From contig NZ_FODX01000001.1 in assembly GCF_900110495.1 (NCBI RefSeq), positions 682,001-746,000 of the forward strand: a DNA stretch of 64,000 bases, given 5' to 3'. Made by a program: the position numbers and the translations under genes. The stretch is from Nitrosovibrio sp. Nv6. Lineage in GTDB: Bacteria; Pseudomonadota; Gammaproteobacteria; Burkholderiales; Nitrosomonadaceae. Positions 41,380 to 51,515 of the stretch are shown piece by piece. Within the stretch, counting starts at the first letter, position 1. Each line of letters starts with the position of its first letter. The notes beneath the pieces are model-generated. The model was not told where the DNA came from. It made no database searches and was given only the letters and a program-made list of their open reading frames with translations.

Positions 41380-44300
41380 ATGATGAGTCGCCACCCCTGG
41401 CTCATCGTCTTGCTGTACGCCGCCTTTTCAACGCTGTGGATCACGGTTGCGGGCTATCTGATTTCGCTCACCTTTGATGATCCGGTGTTGCGGAGCCGTG
41501 CCTATCTGGCAAAGGAACTGATTCTTGTCGCAATCAGTAGTGGCATGTTTTATATGCTACTCAAGTTGGGGCGGGACACGCTTATCCCACCGATTGTCCA
41601 GGGATCCGATTCGGGACGCTTCCCTCTGAATCGGCTAGTGCTGATGTTTTTCTCATTGGCAATGGTCGCGCCATTGGTGAGTATCGGCATTGTCAAGGTG
41701 TACGGACCGGAGATCGAACGGGGAGCCTACGCGGACCTTCAAACTATTGTTGACCTTAAAGCGGAGCAGCTCGAACTTTGGCTGGCCGAGCGCCACGGTG
41801 ATGCAGAAGCAATAGTGGTTAGTCAGGCGTTCATCGAACGCGTAGCGAACATGGTGCGTAATAGGGATGAAACACTGCAAGAACCCGTTCGCAACCGGCT
41901 GGAAGCCGTTCGGCAAGCCTATAGTTATGAGTCTGTGCTGTTGATGGATACGGCAGGCCTGTCTCTGCTGGCCTTGGGCGAGAAACATGAACTGCCGCCC
42001 ATTACCGCGGAGTTGTTGCCTGCTGCTTTGCGTACACGCCAGATACAGAGCAGCGATCTGTTCAAGGATGAAAGTGGAGAAGCATGGCTTGATATCGTGG
42101 TACCTCTGGTGCCTGACGTGATGGGTGAAGAACCCGTGGCAGTTGTGGTTTTACGTGCGAATCTGGCGCAATTCCTTGTCCCGCTGATCGAGAAATGGCC
42201 AGGCGGCAGCCCAAGCGCCGAAACTCTGCTAATACGCAAGGACGGCGAAGTCATTACTTACCTTAACAAATGGCGCCACTCGGCGGGTCCCGCTGTGCGG
42301 CGTCAATCGTTGGCTGCAAGAAACGACCTGCCAGGCGCTATTGCGGCGCATGAGGGACGGCGCGGGACAGCGGCTGGAATGGATTATCGCGGTGAGCCGG
42401 TCTTTGTTGCTTACCGGCCAGTCGCCGGCACCGACTGGCGCCTCATCACCAAAATTGACCAAAGCGAAGTACTCGCTCAATTGTGGACGCTGGTGTTCTG
42501 GGTCAGCGTGGTTATTCTGATCGCGATGGCTGCGGTAAGCATAGCCCTTTTGTTGTTATGGCGCCAGCAGCACCGTGCTCACCAATTGGCTCTCATTGTC
42601 CGTACTGCCGAGCAGGACCGTCTCCTCAAGTATTTTTATGAATTGCCATTCATCGGAATGGCAATCACCTCTCCAGACCAAAGGCGCTGGCTGCGTTTCA
42701 ACAATCAGCTATGCGAGATGCTCGGCTATTCGCGCGAGGAGCTTGCAAAAAAAACCTGGGTTGAAATAATTCATCCCTCGGATATCGAGAAAGACACCGC
42801 TGAGTTCGAACGGGTCATGCGCGGCGATTCTGAAGGTTATGGAATGAATCAGCGCTTCGTCCGCGAAAACGGATCAATTGTCCTTGCCAATATCGACGTC
42901 AAATGTGTGCGCAGGGACGACGGTAGAGTGGACTACTTTGTCGCCATGATCCGCGACATTACCGAGCAGGAACGCCAAAAAACCGAAATTCTGGCGGCGA
43001 GGAGCCAATTGCAGGCCACCCTGGACGCCATCCCCGATCTGCTGTTCGAGCTTGATACGGACGGCTGCGTCCATGCCTGCCACACTGCCCGCCGCACTGA
43101 TTCACCGGCCGCGCGTCTTGAAGAACTGGTTGGTAAAAAAGTTTCGGACGTCCTTTCTCCCGGCGCGACAGATGTCATCATGTCGGCGCTGCAGGAAGCG
43201 CAGGCAAAGGGCCTTTCATCCGGCAGGCAATTGGAACTGGAGCGTTCCGAAGGAGAAGACAAGTTGTGGTTCGAGCTTTCCGTGTCGCGTAAACGCCTCG
43301 ATCCTGGACTGGAGCCTCGTTTCATCGTTCTTGCACGTGACATTACCGAACGCAAGGCATCCGAACAGCGCATCCTGAATCTTGCACACTATGATTCCCT
43401 TACCCGGCTTCCCAATCGCGCGTTATTGGCGGATCGTATGAAAGTCGCCATTAAGCGTGCCGCACGGCAGTCCACCCGTCTCGCTGTCCTTTTCGTGGAC
43501 CTCGACCGTTTCAAGCCAATCAATGACTCGCTGGGCCATGATATTGGCGACCATTTGCTGAAAGCCGTCGCGGAACGCATGCAAACCTCGGTTCGGAGCG
43601 TCGATACGGTAAGCCGGGTAGGAGGCGATGAATTTGTTGTTCTCTTGAGCGAGATCGAAACAACAGAGGACGCCGCACGGGTCGCGGAAAAGCTCATTGC
43701 CGGCCTGGCGCATCCTTACTGCATCGAAGAGCACGAACTGCTGCTGACCGCAAGCATCGGTATTTGTATCTATCCGGATAACGGCACTGAACCCAATATC
43801 CTGTTACGCAATGCTGACGCCTCTATGTACACAGCCAAGGAAGCCGGCCGCAACCGCTATCAATTCTACTCCGACGACATGACAGCGCGCGCCATCGAAC
43901 GGCTGAGCCTTGAACGCGATCTGCGAGGTGCGGTTGAGCGGGGTGAAATGTTCCTGGTGTACCAACCGCAGATCGAGCTTGCCACAGAGCGCATTATTGG
44001 TGTTGAAGTGCTGATGCGCTGGCGGCATCCGGCGCGTGGGCTAATTTCGCCGGTTCGATTTATTCCCGTCGCCGAGGATACGGGTTTGATTCTCGCGATT
44101 GGGGAGTGGGCTTTGCGCGAATCCTGCCGGCAAGCGCAGTTGTGGCGCGACCGTCGATTGCTGGACGGCTGCATCTCAGTCAATGTTTCCGCGGTGCAGT
44201 TCCGTCAAACCGATTTCGTGAATACCGTTGCGTACGCGCTCGAGGAATCTGGCTTATTGCCAGCCAGCCTGGAACTGGAACTCACCGAAAGCGTGGTGAT

Positions 44301-44712
44301 GCAGGGGGTGGAGCCCAATCTGGAGAAATTACGGGAACTGGACAGGCTTGGCGTAAAGGTCGCTATCGATGATTTTGGCACCGGCTATTCAAGTCTGTCA
44401 TATCTCAGGCAATTCACCGTCGACCGATTGAAGATTGATCAGTCCTTCGTTCGCGATTTGCCCGGCAACACCGACGCGGAAGCCATCGCCGCAGCCATTG
44501 TCGCAATGGGGCTCAATCTCGGCCTGCGCATTATCGCCGAAGGTGTGGAAACCGAAGCGCAGGCAGAATTTCTGCAAAGCGTCTTATGCAAGGAAGGTCA
44601 GGGCTACCTCTATGCCTGGCCGATGATCGCAGATGATTTTGAAGCGTGGGTGGGGGTATGGCGGAATCGCGCCGACGAAAACGATGAGCTGCATTCTCAC
44701 GGGTCGAAGTGA
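41380..44712 (+). CDS. Membrane-bound GGDEF-EAL cyclic-di-GMP signalling protein with sensor and two PAS domains
   Basis: A 1110-residue protein. Three N-terminal TM helices are followed by a dCache-type extracytoplasmic sensor (~110-365), TM helix (~370-390), PAS domains (~405-525 and ~535-655), a GGDEF domain with an intact GGDEF motif at 748-752 and an EAL domain with EVL at 876-878, DDFGTGYSSL and EGVET. Intact GGDEF residues suggest cyclase activity; the EAL motif is the EVL variant also seen in active enzymes. It probably tunes c-di-GMP in response to an external ligand. Confidence 0.92.
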   Translation: MMSRHPWLIVLLYAAFSTLWITVAGYLISLTFDDPVLRSRAYLAKELILVAISSGMFYMLLKLGRDTLIPPIVQGSDSGRFPLNRLVLMFFSLAMVAPLVSIGIVKVYGPEIERGAYADLQTIVDLKAEQLELWLAERHGDAEAIVVSQAFIERVANMVRNRDETLQEPVRNRLEAVRQAYSYESVLLMDTAGLSLLALGEKHELPPITAELLPAALRTRQIQSSDLFKDESGEAWLDIVVPLVPDVMGEEPVAVVVLRANLAQFLVPLIEKWPGGSPSAETLLIRKDGEVITYLNKWRHSAGPAVRRQSLAARNDLPGAIAAHEGRRGTAAGMDYRGEPVFVAYRPVAGTDWRLITKIDQSEVLAQLWTLVFWVSVVILIAMAAVSIALLLLWRQQHRAHQLALIVRTAEQDRLLKYFYELPFIGMAITSPDQRRWLRFNNQLCEMLGYSREELAKKTWVEIIHPSDIEKDTAEFERVMRGDSEGYGMNQRFVRENGSIVLANIDVKCVRRDDGRVDYFVAMIRDITEQERQKTEILAARSQLQATLDAIPDLLFELDTDGCVHACHTARRTDSPAARLEELVGKKVSDVLSPGATDVIMSALQEAQAKGLSSGRQLELERSEGEDKLWFELSVSRKRLDPGLEPRFIVLARDITERKASEQRILNLAHYDSLTRLPNRALLADRMKVAIKRAARQSTRLAVLFVDLDRFKPINDSLGHDIGDHLLKAVAERMQTSVRSVDTVSRVGGDEFVVLLSEIETTEDAARVAEKLIAGLAHPYCIEEHELLLTASIGICIYPDNGTEPNILLRNADASMYTAKEAGRNRYQFYSDDMTARAIERLSLERDLRGAVERGEMFLVYQPQIELATERIIGVEVLMRWRHPARGLISPVRFIPVAEDTGLILAIGEWALRESCRQAQLWRDRRLLDGCISVNVSAVQFRQTDFVNTVAYALEESGLLPASLELELTESVVMQGVEPNLEKLRELDRLGVKVAIDDFGTGYSSLSYLRQFTVDRLKIDQSFVRDLPGNTDAEAIAAAIVAMGLNLGLRIIAEGVETEAQAEFLQSVLCKEGQGYLYAWPMIADDFEAWVGVWRNRADENDELHSHGSK

Positions 44713-44737
44713 AATTCCAGCGCTCTCCATGATTTTT

Positions 44738-44923
44738 TCAGTCCTCCTCCTGCTGTTCGCTGGGCCTCTCCTTTTTGACTGGATTCCGCAGCGTGTAGCC
44801 CTCCTCTTTCGCCTTATAGCCCCCATATGCTCCCGCACCTCCCGCTGCGAGCAGCCAGCACCCCGACAAGGCTGGAGTCACCAGTACAAGCATTCCTAAA
44901 CAGAGTAATGTCTTTGCTTTCAT
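44738..44923 (-). CDS. Small lipoprotein
   Basis: Start at 44923 (GGGGGA six bases upstream). The 61-residue product has a signal (TLLCLGMLVLVTPA) ending in lipobox LSGC. The mature part begins WLLAAGGAGAYGGYKAKEE and ends in an acidic tail (SEQQEED). Similar small Gly-rich lipoproteins are common in beta-proteobacteria. No specific role is known. Confidence 0.75.
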   Translation of the reverse strand: MKAKTLLCLGMLVLVTPALSGCWLLAAGGAGAYGGYKAKEEGYTLRNPVKKERPSEQQEED

Positions 44924-45294
44924 AACCATCCCCCAGAGAACTTGGCAAAACGCCATATTTTTATATGTGCCGAGTACCGGCAATATATATTCATAGTATT
45001 GAGCGATATAGCCTGAAGTCTGTGCGGTCGCAAACATTTGTCATGATGCATGCAGGTTATACTGCGGAGAGCATGGAGTACAACAGGCTGCCGCGGCGAG
45101 GGTGACGAGAGCAGCGTATGGAGCGTTTTGAAGCCTGGTCCGCTTGAAAAAAATACCCATGATAAACTAAAGGCGATTTTCCGATTCTAAACTGAAAGGA
45201 GGCGCCACCGTATTTCCCTTATTCCCCAATTGGTCATGTCAGTCGCGGGCGACCGGAAGCGTTGATGTGACGGAACTATCATAAGGAGAAAATT

Positions 45295-45609
45295 GTGAAA
45301 GTATCCGAGCTTAAAGACGAACTGCTCGATTATTGGGTGGCGAAAGCCAATGGTGCAGCAGAAGTGCACGTTATTGATTCGCACTGTGTCATCAACCATG
45401 TCCGCTGGGAACCATCAGTTGATTGGTCTCAGGGAGGGCCTATTATAGAAAGGGAAGGAATAAATCTCAGTCATAGTCTGGAAGCAGGTTCGGAGCACTG
45501 TACCGCGTATATGCGATCGGGCAGAAACCGGCAAAAGGGACTCTCCCCTCTGATTGCCGCAATGCGCTGCTATGTCGACTCAAAATTCGGCGAGGAAGTA
45601 ACAGACTGA
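45295..45609 (+). CDS. NinX-like (DUF2591) phage-type protein
   Basis: A 104-residue protein with a GTG start and AAGGAGA upstream. Motifs MKVSELKDELLDYWVAKANG, WSQGGPIIEREGI and SPLIAAMRCYVDSKFGEEV match NinX/DUF2591, a small protein from lambdoid and other phages. No other phage genes are nearby, so this is a stray copy, perhaps from a decayed prophage. Function unknown. Confidence 0.75.
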   Translation: MKVSELKDELLDYWVAKANGAAEVHVIDSHCVINHVRWEPSVDWSQGGPIIEREGINLSHSLEAGSEHCTAYMRSGRNRQKGLSPLIAAMRCYVDSKFGEEVTD

Positions 45610-45691
45610 ACAACAACCCGCACTGCCATTGAAGTTGGAATATATTTTGATGCTTTTTGCTGTGTAATCACGAAAACGTAAAACGAATCAT

Positions 45692-47290
45692 ATGGCCAAA
45701 GTCAAGCTGACAGAGTATCCGCGTGAAGCAACCCATGCGACGCGCATTCTGGCGGCACAAGCGTTTTCACGCGCGGCAGGCGCCCCGCTCGTACATGGCA
45801 ACAGCATCCGCCTTCTCAAGGATGCAAGCGAGAATTATCCCGCGTGGCTTGAGGCGATCCGTTCAGCGAAAAAGAATATTCATTTCGAAAACTATATTAT
45901 TCGCGATGATGATATTGGGCAGCAATTTGCCGATGCGCTTATTACAAAAGCAAAGGAAGGCGTCAGGGTAAGGGTGCTCTACGACTGGCTCGGCTGCCTG
46001 ACACAAACATCCAACAGCTTCTGGCGGCGGTTGAGTGGCAGTGGCGTCGAGGTGCGCTGCTTCAACCCCTTGCGCTTCGATAGTCCTCTGGCCTGGCTGA
46101 GCCGGCTTCATCGTAAATCGCTCAGCGTGGATAATCGCGTCGCCTTTGTCAGCGGATTATGTGTCGGAGAAATGTGGAGAGGTTATCCCAAGCGAGGTAT
46201 TCCGCCATGGCGTGATACCGGGATTGAGATATGCGGCCCCGTCGTAGCCGATGTGGTGCATTCTTTTTCCCGCGCCTGGGCTGAGACTGGCGGCGAAGTG
46301 CCAGCGGATGACCTTCCGGACAGGGGCTCGATCCCCCTCGCGGGTGTTGTCGATTTGAGGGTTTTGGGTAACATTGCCGCCACCGCCGGACTATACCGGC
46401 TCGAACAGCTGATTACGGTATTAGCCCAGAAAACGCTCTGGCTCACCGATGCATATTTTGTCGGTACCACCAGCTATATGCAAGCGCTGAGGGGCGCGGC
46501 AATGGATGGCGTGGATGTCCGATTACTGGTTCCAGGTTCGAGCGGCGACCTCAAATTCCTGCGGCCGATTTCCCGTACCGGTTATCGCCCCTTGCTGGAA
46601 GCCGGCGTGCGCGTATTCGAATGGAATGGGTCCATGTTACATGCAAAGACCGCTGTAGCTGATGGCCGGTGGGCTCGCGTGGGCTCGAGCAACCTCAACA
46701 TGTCCAGCTGGCTTGGCAATTGGGAACTGGATGTGGTGGTCGAAAATCACGAGTTTGCGCAGGAAATGGAACAAATGTACCTGCAGGATTTGAATAATGC
46801 GACTGAAATCGTACTCAGCGAAAAGAACCGTGTTCGTCCGGTAGCGCAGTCCGATTCCGTAGCCGGTTTACGTCGCGGGAATAAGGCGGGCCCCAGGCCA
46901 GGAAGTGCCAGCCGATTGACGGCAGGGGCCATTCGCGTGGGCAATACTGTTGGGGCCGCTATTACCAGCCGGCTCGTGCTCGGCGCGGCTGAAGCAAAAA
47001 TCATGTTGTTTGGCGGTGCTACCTTATTAGGTCTGACTGCGCTTGCATTGCTGCAGCCGCTGCTGATGGTGATCCCTTTCTCCCTGCTCGCCGGCTGGAT
47101 AGGTGTTTCGCTGTTGATCCAGGCCTACCAGTTGCATAAAACCGGGCAAAAGGATATTGCATCGGATAGCACATCGAATATGGCGCCCAACGAAATGAGG
47201 GAAAAGGTAGCCGAGGTTCCCCGTTTGTTACAGCAGTCGGCCTCCGAACCACCGGCTCAAACGCCCCATGACGCCTCAGGCAAGCCTTGA
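45692..47290 (+). CDS. Phospholipase D / cardiolipin-synthase-like protein
   Basis: A 532-residue protein with two HKD motifs, at residue 140 ([10 protein letters not shown]) and 317 ([10 protein letters not shown]...[10 protein letters not shown]), characteristic of PLD-superfamily phosphatidyltransferases. The C-terminal part has long hydrophobic helices ([20 protein letters not shown]) and a Lys/Pro/Gln-rich tail. This could be a cardiolipin synthase variant working on the inner membrane. No clear ribosome site before ATG 45692. Confidence 0.85.
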   Translation: MAKVKLTEYPREATHATRILAAQAFSRAAGAPLVHGNSIRLLKDASENYPAWLEAIRSAKKNIHFENYIIRDDDIGQQFADALITKAKEGVRVRVLYDWLGCLTQTSNSFWRRLSGSGVEVRCFNPLRFDSPLAWLSRLHRKSLSVDNRVAFVSGLCVGEMWRGYPKRGIPPWRDTGIEICGPVVADVVHSFSRAWAETGGEVPADDLPDRGSIPLAGVVDLRVLGNIAATAGLYRLEQLITVLAQKTLWLTDAYFVGTTSYMQALRGAAMDGVDVRLLVPGSSGDLKFLRPISRTGYRPLLEAGVRVFEWNGSMLHAKTAVADGRWARVGSSNLNMSSWLGNWELDVVVENHEFAQEMEQMYLQDLNNATEIVLSEKNRVRPVAQSDSVAGLRRGNKAGPRPGSASRLTAGAIRVGNTVGAAITSRLVLGAAEAKIMLFGGATLLGLTALALLQPLLMVIPFSLLAGWIGVSLLIQAYQLHKTGQKDIASDSTSNMAPNEMREKVAEVPRLLQQSASEPPAQTPHDASGKP

Positions 47291-47328
47291 GGCGCGCCGA
47301 ACGAACTGTCTCCGCGTTACATCGTGCA

Positions 47329-47967
47329 TTATTGACTTGCGACGTTCATCTGCTTTCTTCTGATGATCTCACCTACTATTGCCTGAAATTGATCCTGCGC
47401 TTCCCGCTTTATGAACACCTTCGCTATCCCGGGTGGAACCCCAACACCAGGAACAAACACGGCGTGGTAGCTGATGCGCGTTTCATTTCCTTCAGGCAAT
47501 AGCTGCGTCGTCTCCTCCATTTTGCGCATGCTGCCACTGATCATGCGTTCCTCGATTTTCCTGAAAGGAAGCAAATTTATTTCCCGTACGGACTCGAACG
47601 AAAAAGTGAAGAAACCATATTTGGTGACGCCTTTTTGTGAAACATGAACATTGTTGCCTGTTCTGTCAGTGACTTTACTGAACAGAACGCTGGAATTGAA
47701 CTTGGGTATATTGTCGAAATCAGTCAATACCGCCCATGCCTGCTGGGGCACAACCGGAACAATAAAGTTCGCATCCACAACAATTTGTTCACCGTCATTC
47801 TGTATATTGATCGCAATGTTTTTGTCGTGGGGATCCATGACTTGTCTCACAGGATTCAAAGTTGGCGTTTTCTCGCTCCTGGCCTTTTTTTCTTCCTCGG
47901 CCAGAACTGGGCCTCCAAGAAACAGATTTAACAGAACAGCGGCGAACGTGATTTGAAGTTTAGTCAT
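47329..47967 (-). CDS. Exported SRPBCC / polyketide-cyclase-like protein
   Basis: Start at 47967 is chosen for its signal peptide (KLQITFAAVLLNLFLGGPVL); an upstream extension to 48057 lacks support. The 212-residue product has the START/SRPBCC layout: IVPVVPQQAWAVLTDFDNIP, then FSFESVREINLLPFRKIEER and the C-terminal helix (FQAIVGEIIRRKQM). It probably binds a hydrophobic ligand in the periplasm. No strong ribosome site. Confidence 0.7.
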   Translation of the reverse strand: MTKLQITFAAVLLNLFLGGPVLAEEEKKARSEKTPTLNPVRQVMDPHDKNIAINIQNDGEQIVVDANFIVPVVPQQAWAVLTDFDNIPKFNSSVLFSKVTDRTGNNVHVSQKGVTKYGFFTFSFESVREINLLPFRKIEERMISGSMRKMEETTQLLPEGNETRISYHAVFVPGVGVPPGIAKVFIKREAQDQFQAIVGEIIRRKQMNVASQ

Positions 47968-48270
47968 CAAGATCGGTTCAAAACCGGATAAAGTGTTGTT
48001 TGTGCATGTCGCTGTGTCCTGAAAAAGACAGATTGCGACATGATTTTGATTTCGCAAGCGCAGGCTTCACCGTGCGTCAATCCTGCTGCCCGGCATAGCC
48101 CGAGCTGCTCCCACACCGGTTTGGCTGAGTCAATCTTCGTAGTCTACAATAATAAAAACGATGGGCTGAAAAAAGTTACTGGAGAGAACAAATAAGCTAT
48201 CCGGATCTATAGCATATGATCTGTCGGTTTTTATGCTATTCCGAAGGAGGGTGGACATGAGACGGACGGA

Positions 48271-48414
48271 ATGATTGCGGAAGGCTCGGAAGATGAGATT
48301 GAAGAAGGGTATGCAGAAAAAGAGCGTCGCGGAACAAAACGCGCTCATTCCTACGGCGTCCTTGACCCCGACAAACTGGGACCGGAACTGCCAAGGGTAG
48401 AAACGTGGGGATGA
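48271..48414 (+). CDS. 47-residue acidic protein (small gene)
   Basis: A short frame starting MIAEGSEDEIEEGYAEKERR and ending GPELPRVETWG. A GAAGGAGG at 48243-48250 is followed by ATG 48257, whose frame stops after five codons; its TGA overlaps ATG 48271, so translation could restart. The Gly-rich C-terminal VLDPDKLGPELP looks like genuine protein sequence. It could also be the end of a longer gene broken by a frameshift. Confidence 0.4.
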   Translation: MIAEGSEDEIEEGYAEKERRGTKRAHSYGVLDPDKLGPELPRVETWG

Positions 48415-48499
48415 TTTGATGACATTATTGATGACCGAGGACAGTGTTCACTGTGATTCCGTACGCCGGATGGGACGGACTCTGTTGCGACAAGATGGG

Positions 48500-48815
48500 C
48501 CAGGTGCTGCTTGGCCCGTTGTTCGAAACCTGCCCGGCGTCATTGATGCTCCTACGCGCAGCTGGAATTACCGCCTAGAGTGCCAATGTCTTTCATGCCC
48601 ATCCCACCGGGACTGGTGATGAAAGCATGCGGCTCGGCCTGACTTGTCGTCGATTCCCTACCACTCGGCCGGCAGCGTTGATACAAAGGCCTGCTCTCCA
48701 CTCCGCCTAACGTACCCAGATCGGTTATGCCCAGACCATCGAGGTCGGTGATGTAGGCAGCAGAGGGATGAGCCTGGCAAAAGCAATCGTCTCCGTGACG
48801 ACTATAGCTGGATTG
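48500..48815 (-). pseudogene. Decayed HAF-repeat fragment
   Basis: Read leftward, the segment gives HAFITSPGGMGMKDIGTLGG and, nearer the intact gene, AYITDLDGLGITDLGTLGGV. These are HAF-repeat units of the kind present in the gene at 48821-49975. Frameshifts and stops separate the units. It lies immediately downstream of the intact gene on the same strand, so it is probably a broken duplicate. Confidence 0.65.
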
Positions 48816-48820
48816 TATCC

Positions 48821-49975
48821 CTAGCTAAAGGCACCAGCATTCATCTTCTTTCCCCGGACCATAAGTCCGACCAGGCCAAGTCCAGCAAGCAGCATGGCAT
48901 AGGTTTCGGGTTCGGGAATAGGATTGATAGCACGAGCAAAGCCATGGACTAGAACCTGGCCCTTATCATTAATAGCGAAGGCATGCTCTAGAGTAATTCC
49001 ATCCGGCAGATCCACTAATAAATTGAGATCTATCATTCCCTCGCCATCGGGGCCGGTGACGAAAGCGTGCTGCCGAAAGGGGCTATCTGTGTAGGAATAG
49101 CCTACCACCTGCCCGGAATCGTTGATGTCGTATGCGGTGCTCCAATATCCACCTAAAGTGCCGAGCTCGGTCACCCCTACACCATTGGGGCCAGTGATGA
49201 ATGCACGCTCCCCGGAAACACCGACTACCTGCCCAGCGTCGTTAATACCTTCCGCTATGCTGTGCGTTCGGTCCCATGTGTCCAGGTCGGTCACGCCTAT
49301 GCCATTAGGGCCAGTGATGAAGGCATAATAATCTCCGTTGGCTGCGTAGGAATGGCCTACCACTTGCCCAGCATCGTTGATGGCATGACCCCCAGAATTT
49401 CCTCCATCATGAGGCGTGCCAAGGTCTCTCATGCCTATGCCATTGGGACCGGTGATGAAGGCATGATTCTCTCCTGAGATCGTTTCGGAAAATCCCACAA
49501 CTTGACCTACGTTGTTAATGTCCGCCGCCTCGTTGTGCATTCCGCCAAAAGTGCCCAGATCGGTCATCCCTATGCCATTAGGCCCGGTGATAAAGGGATG
49601 GGTTCCTCCTGTAGTCATGCTGGAAAAGCCCGCTACCTGCCCAGCATCGTTGATGCCCTCGGCCCAACTGGAGGTTCCACCCAGCGTGCCGAGATCGATC
49701 ATCCCTGCTCCATTGGGGCCGGTGATGAAAGCATGGCCCTCTCCTGTCGCCGTTCCAGCACGTCCAACCACCTGCCCGCTATCGTTCATGTCTACCGGAT
49801 AAATGAAGCTTCCACCCAAGTTTCCCAATTGGATCCAATCCTTGCTGTTGATGTCAACAATAAAATATACATATGCCGATTGCGCGAACGCGATGGGGGG
49901 ATATGAACCGAAACCAATGCCAAAAACGACAATCAGGAAAAAGCTGCGGACTTTGAGACAATAGTTAATTATCAT
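48821..49975 (-). CDS. HAF-repeat secreted protein with PEP-CTERM anchor
   Basis: The start at 49975 is preferred over 49990 (TTG) because CGGAG sits seven bases upstream. The 384-residue protein has a signal peptide (FFLIVVFGIGFGSYPPIAFA), seven or eight repeats of the type GHAFITGPNGxGMTDLGTLGG...INDAGQVVG, and a classical PEP-CTERM tail: PEPETYAMLLAGLGLVGLMV followed by basic RGKKM. The tail directs exosortase-dependent sorting to the surface or matrix. Repeats form a beta-propeller-like array. Confidence 0.85.
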   Translation of the reverse strand: MIINYCLKVRSFFLIVVFGIGFGSYPPIAFAQSAYVYFIVDINSKDWIQLGNLGGSFIYPVDMNDSGQVVGRAGTATGEGHAFITGPNGAGMIDLGTLGGTSSWAEGINDAGQVAGFSSMTTGGTHPFITGPNGIGMTDLGTFGGMHNEAADINNVGQVVGFSETISGENHAFITGPNGIGMRDLGTPHDGGNSGGHAINDAGQVVGHSYAANGDYYAFITGPNGIGVTDLDTWDRTHSIAEGINDAGQVVGVSGERAFITGPNGVGVTELGTLGGYWSTAYDINDSGQVVGYSYTDSPFRQHAFVTGPDGEGMIDLNLLVDLPDGITLEHAFAINDKGQVLVHGFARAINPIPEPETYAMLLAGLGLVGLMVRGKKMNAGAFS

Positions 49976-50423
49976 TGTTTGCTCCGACAAGAGGGCGTTG
50001 AGTATTAAGAGTCTATTGCTTCAAATTAGACCACTACATTTAAGTTGCCGAAGAGGCAGGCTCTTGTGCGGCCTCCCCCATTCGCAAGCCCGGATAGAAT
50101 ATCGACGCGGCAATGATATTAAACCGCGCTTTCTGTTTTTCTTACGCGCCATAAACCCCAAGTCCAACCCTGGGAGCAGCAGCAAGGGTGGAAGTAATGT
50201 CTACAATATCAATTTAGATGACCAAAATCGAACAGTCAAGCGATGGGTGCGCCAAGGATGGGGAAGAGGTTGGCTTTGCTCTCTTATTATTAAATCAGCG
50301 GCTCATCCCCTAATCTCTACCTCCACCTACCCATACCGCCCATCCTCCCGTCCGGTTCAACAAGCTGCGTGTGAGTTTTGTGGCATCTTCCGAATCGTAG
50401 TGTCCGGTTAAAACCCGAACAAA
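49976..50423. other. Intergenic region upstream of the HAF gene
   Basis: Includes the leftward promoter of the HAF gene and, to the right, the end of the IS4-like remnant. A rightward 137-residue frame (49998-50411) has no ribosome site and a composition unlike real proteins. Confidence 0.4.
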
Positions 50424-50830
50424 TTAGTTGGTTACTAAAGCCACCTGTTCGTGAGTGTTGCTAATGCCCGCGAAGACTTGGTGTAGCTGGGTTTTCTCGA
50501 ACATAGGGACTGACAGAATCTGAAGCAAAGTGTAAAGCGAGGCACCGATTTACAACTCCTTTTTGACGATGGTAATCAGTATATAGGTGGATTTTCGTCT
50601 TTATTGCGTTCTCGCTGTTGCCAATAAAGCGCTTGATGCACAGATGCTGCTTGATCCATTTGAAGAACAACTACACCTGCCCGCGGCTCTTGTACTATGC
50701 GGCAATGGTCGAAGCCGACAATGTCGTGTTGTTGGTCAAGAACAACCGTCTTGCCGGACTCCGGATCTTTTGAAACGAATATGCCGCAACGGGTCGGGAT
50801 GGGTCTCCTCAATGCTATCCCTTCGGAAAG
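50424..50830 (-). pseudogene. IS4-type transposase remnant
   Basis: Leftward translation gives LFFKWIKQHLCIKRFIGNSE and, in another frame, ASLYTLLQILSVPMFEKTQ, which are the C-terminal landmarks of IS4-family transposases. Several frameshifts and stops break it, and only the 3' third of the gene remains. TGTCCGGTTAAAA at 50401-50413 may be the residual terminal repeat. The right side abuts the DUF488 gene. Confidence 0.7.
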
Positions 50831-50831
50831 T

Positions 50832-51176
50832 CTAGCGGCGCAGGAACTCTTGAAGAACGACAGCTTCGTTATGCGCTTCGTCCTTGGCGCCATACACCAG
50901 TGTGACCACCCCATTCTTTATTTTTTCCTTGAGCAGTGCGACTTGCTCATCGTTTCCCTTGAGTTCGGCCCGGTAACGCTTCTTGAACTCCACCCACTTA
51001 TCGGTATCATGACTGAACCACTTTCGGAGTTCGGTGCTGGGGGCGATTTCCTTGAGCCAGAGGTGAACATCGGCTTTTGCCTTTGTCAGACCCCGGGGCC
51101 AGAGCCGGTCGACCAGAATGCGCGTCCCATCCTCTTTTTCTGGCGGCTCATAAACCCGTTTTATCCTGATGTTCAT
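50832..51176 (-). CDS. DUF488-family protein
   Basis: A 114-residue protein with the DUF488 (YeaO-like) landmarks: [55 protein letters not shown] and [18 protein letters not shown]. The biochemical role is unknown, though relatives are linked to stress and nucleic-acid-related roles. The transposase remnant begins right after its stop, so its original downstream context is lost. Confidence 0.85.
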   Translation of the reverse strand: MNIRIKRVYEPPEKEDGTRILVDRLWPRGLTKAKADVHLWLKEIAPSTELRKWFSHDTDKWVEFKKRYRAELKGNDEQVALLKEKIKNGVVTLVYGAKDEAHNEAVVLQEFLRR

Positions 51177-51515
51177 TTTTGTCTGCGGCTCTCTCTCAAA
51201 GATTTAATGACGGGGATTCGTCGAATTTAGTCATCCTTACTTTGAAGCTTATCGAGAGTTCCGCACTATCGCAATGGCTTTGGAATTTCAAGTAAGCGTG
51301 GAATTTCAATCGGTGTTGTACCATGAATCGCTTGCCGCGATTTGCGGGGCTGAACTGCGGGTTTCAAAAAGTGAATTTAGAGCGGGCAGCCCGCATAATA
51401 GAAATGGAAAAATGCATATGGGTGAAGACCTCGAAATAGGACATGAACACTACGTCTTTACAGCTCGGCCGTTCGACTCGTCCATATTGGTCGAGAATTT
51501 AACAATGGAGGAAGA
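51177..51515. other. Intergenic region, one doubtful frame
   Basis: An 83-residue frame (51274-51525) without ribosome site overlaps the start of the CreA gene. I see no real gene. Confidence 0.4.

Noticed and set aside
49998-50411. 137-residue rightward frame upstream of the HAF gene
   Set aside because: No ribosome site, odd composition, overlaps the transposon end.
50587-50835. 82-residue rightward frame (FEEQLHLPAALV)
   Set aside because: Similar hypothetical proteins exist in databases as I recall, but it is the antisense of the IS4-type transposase remnant.
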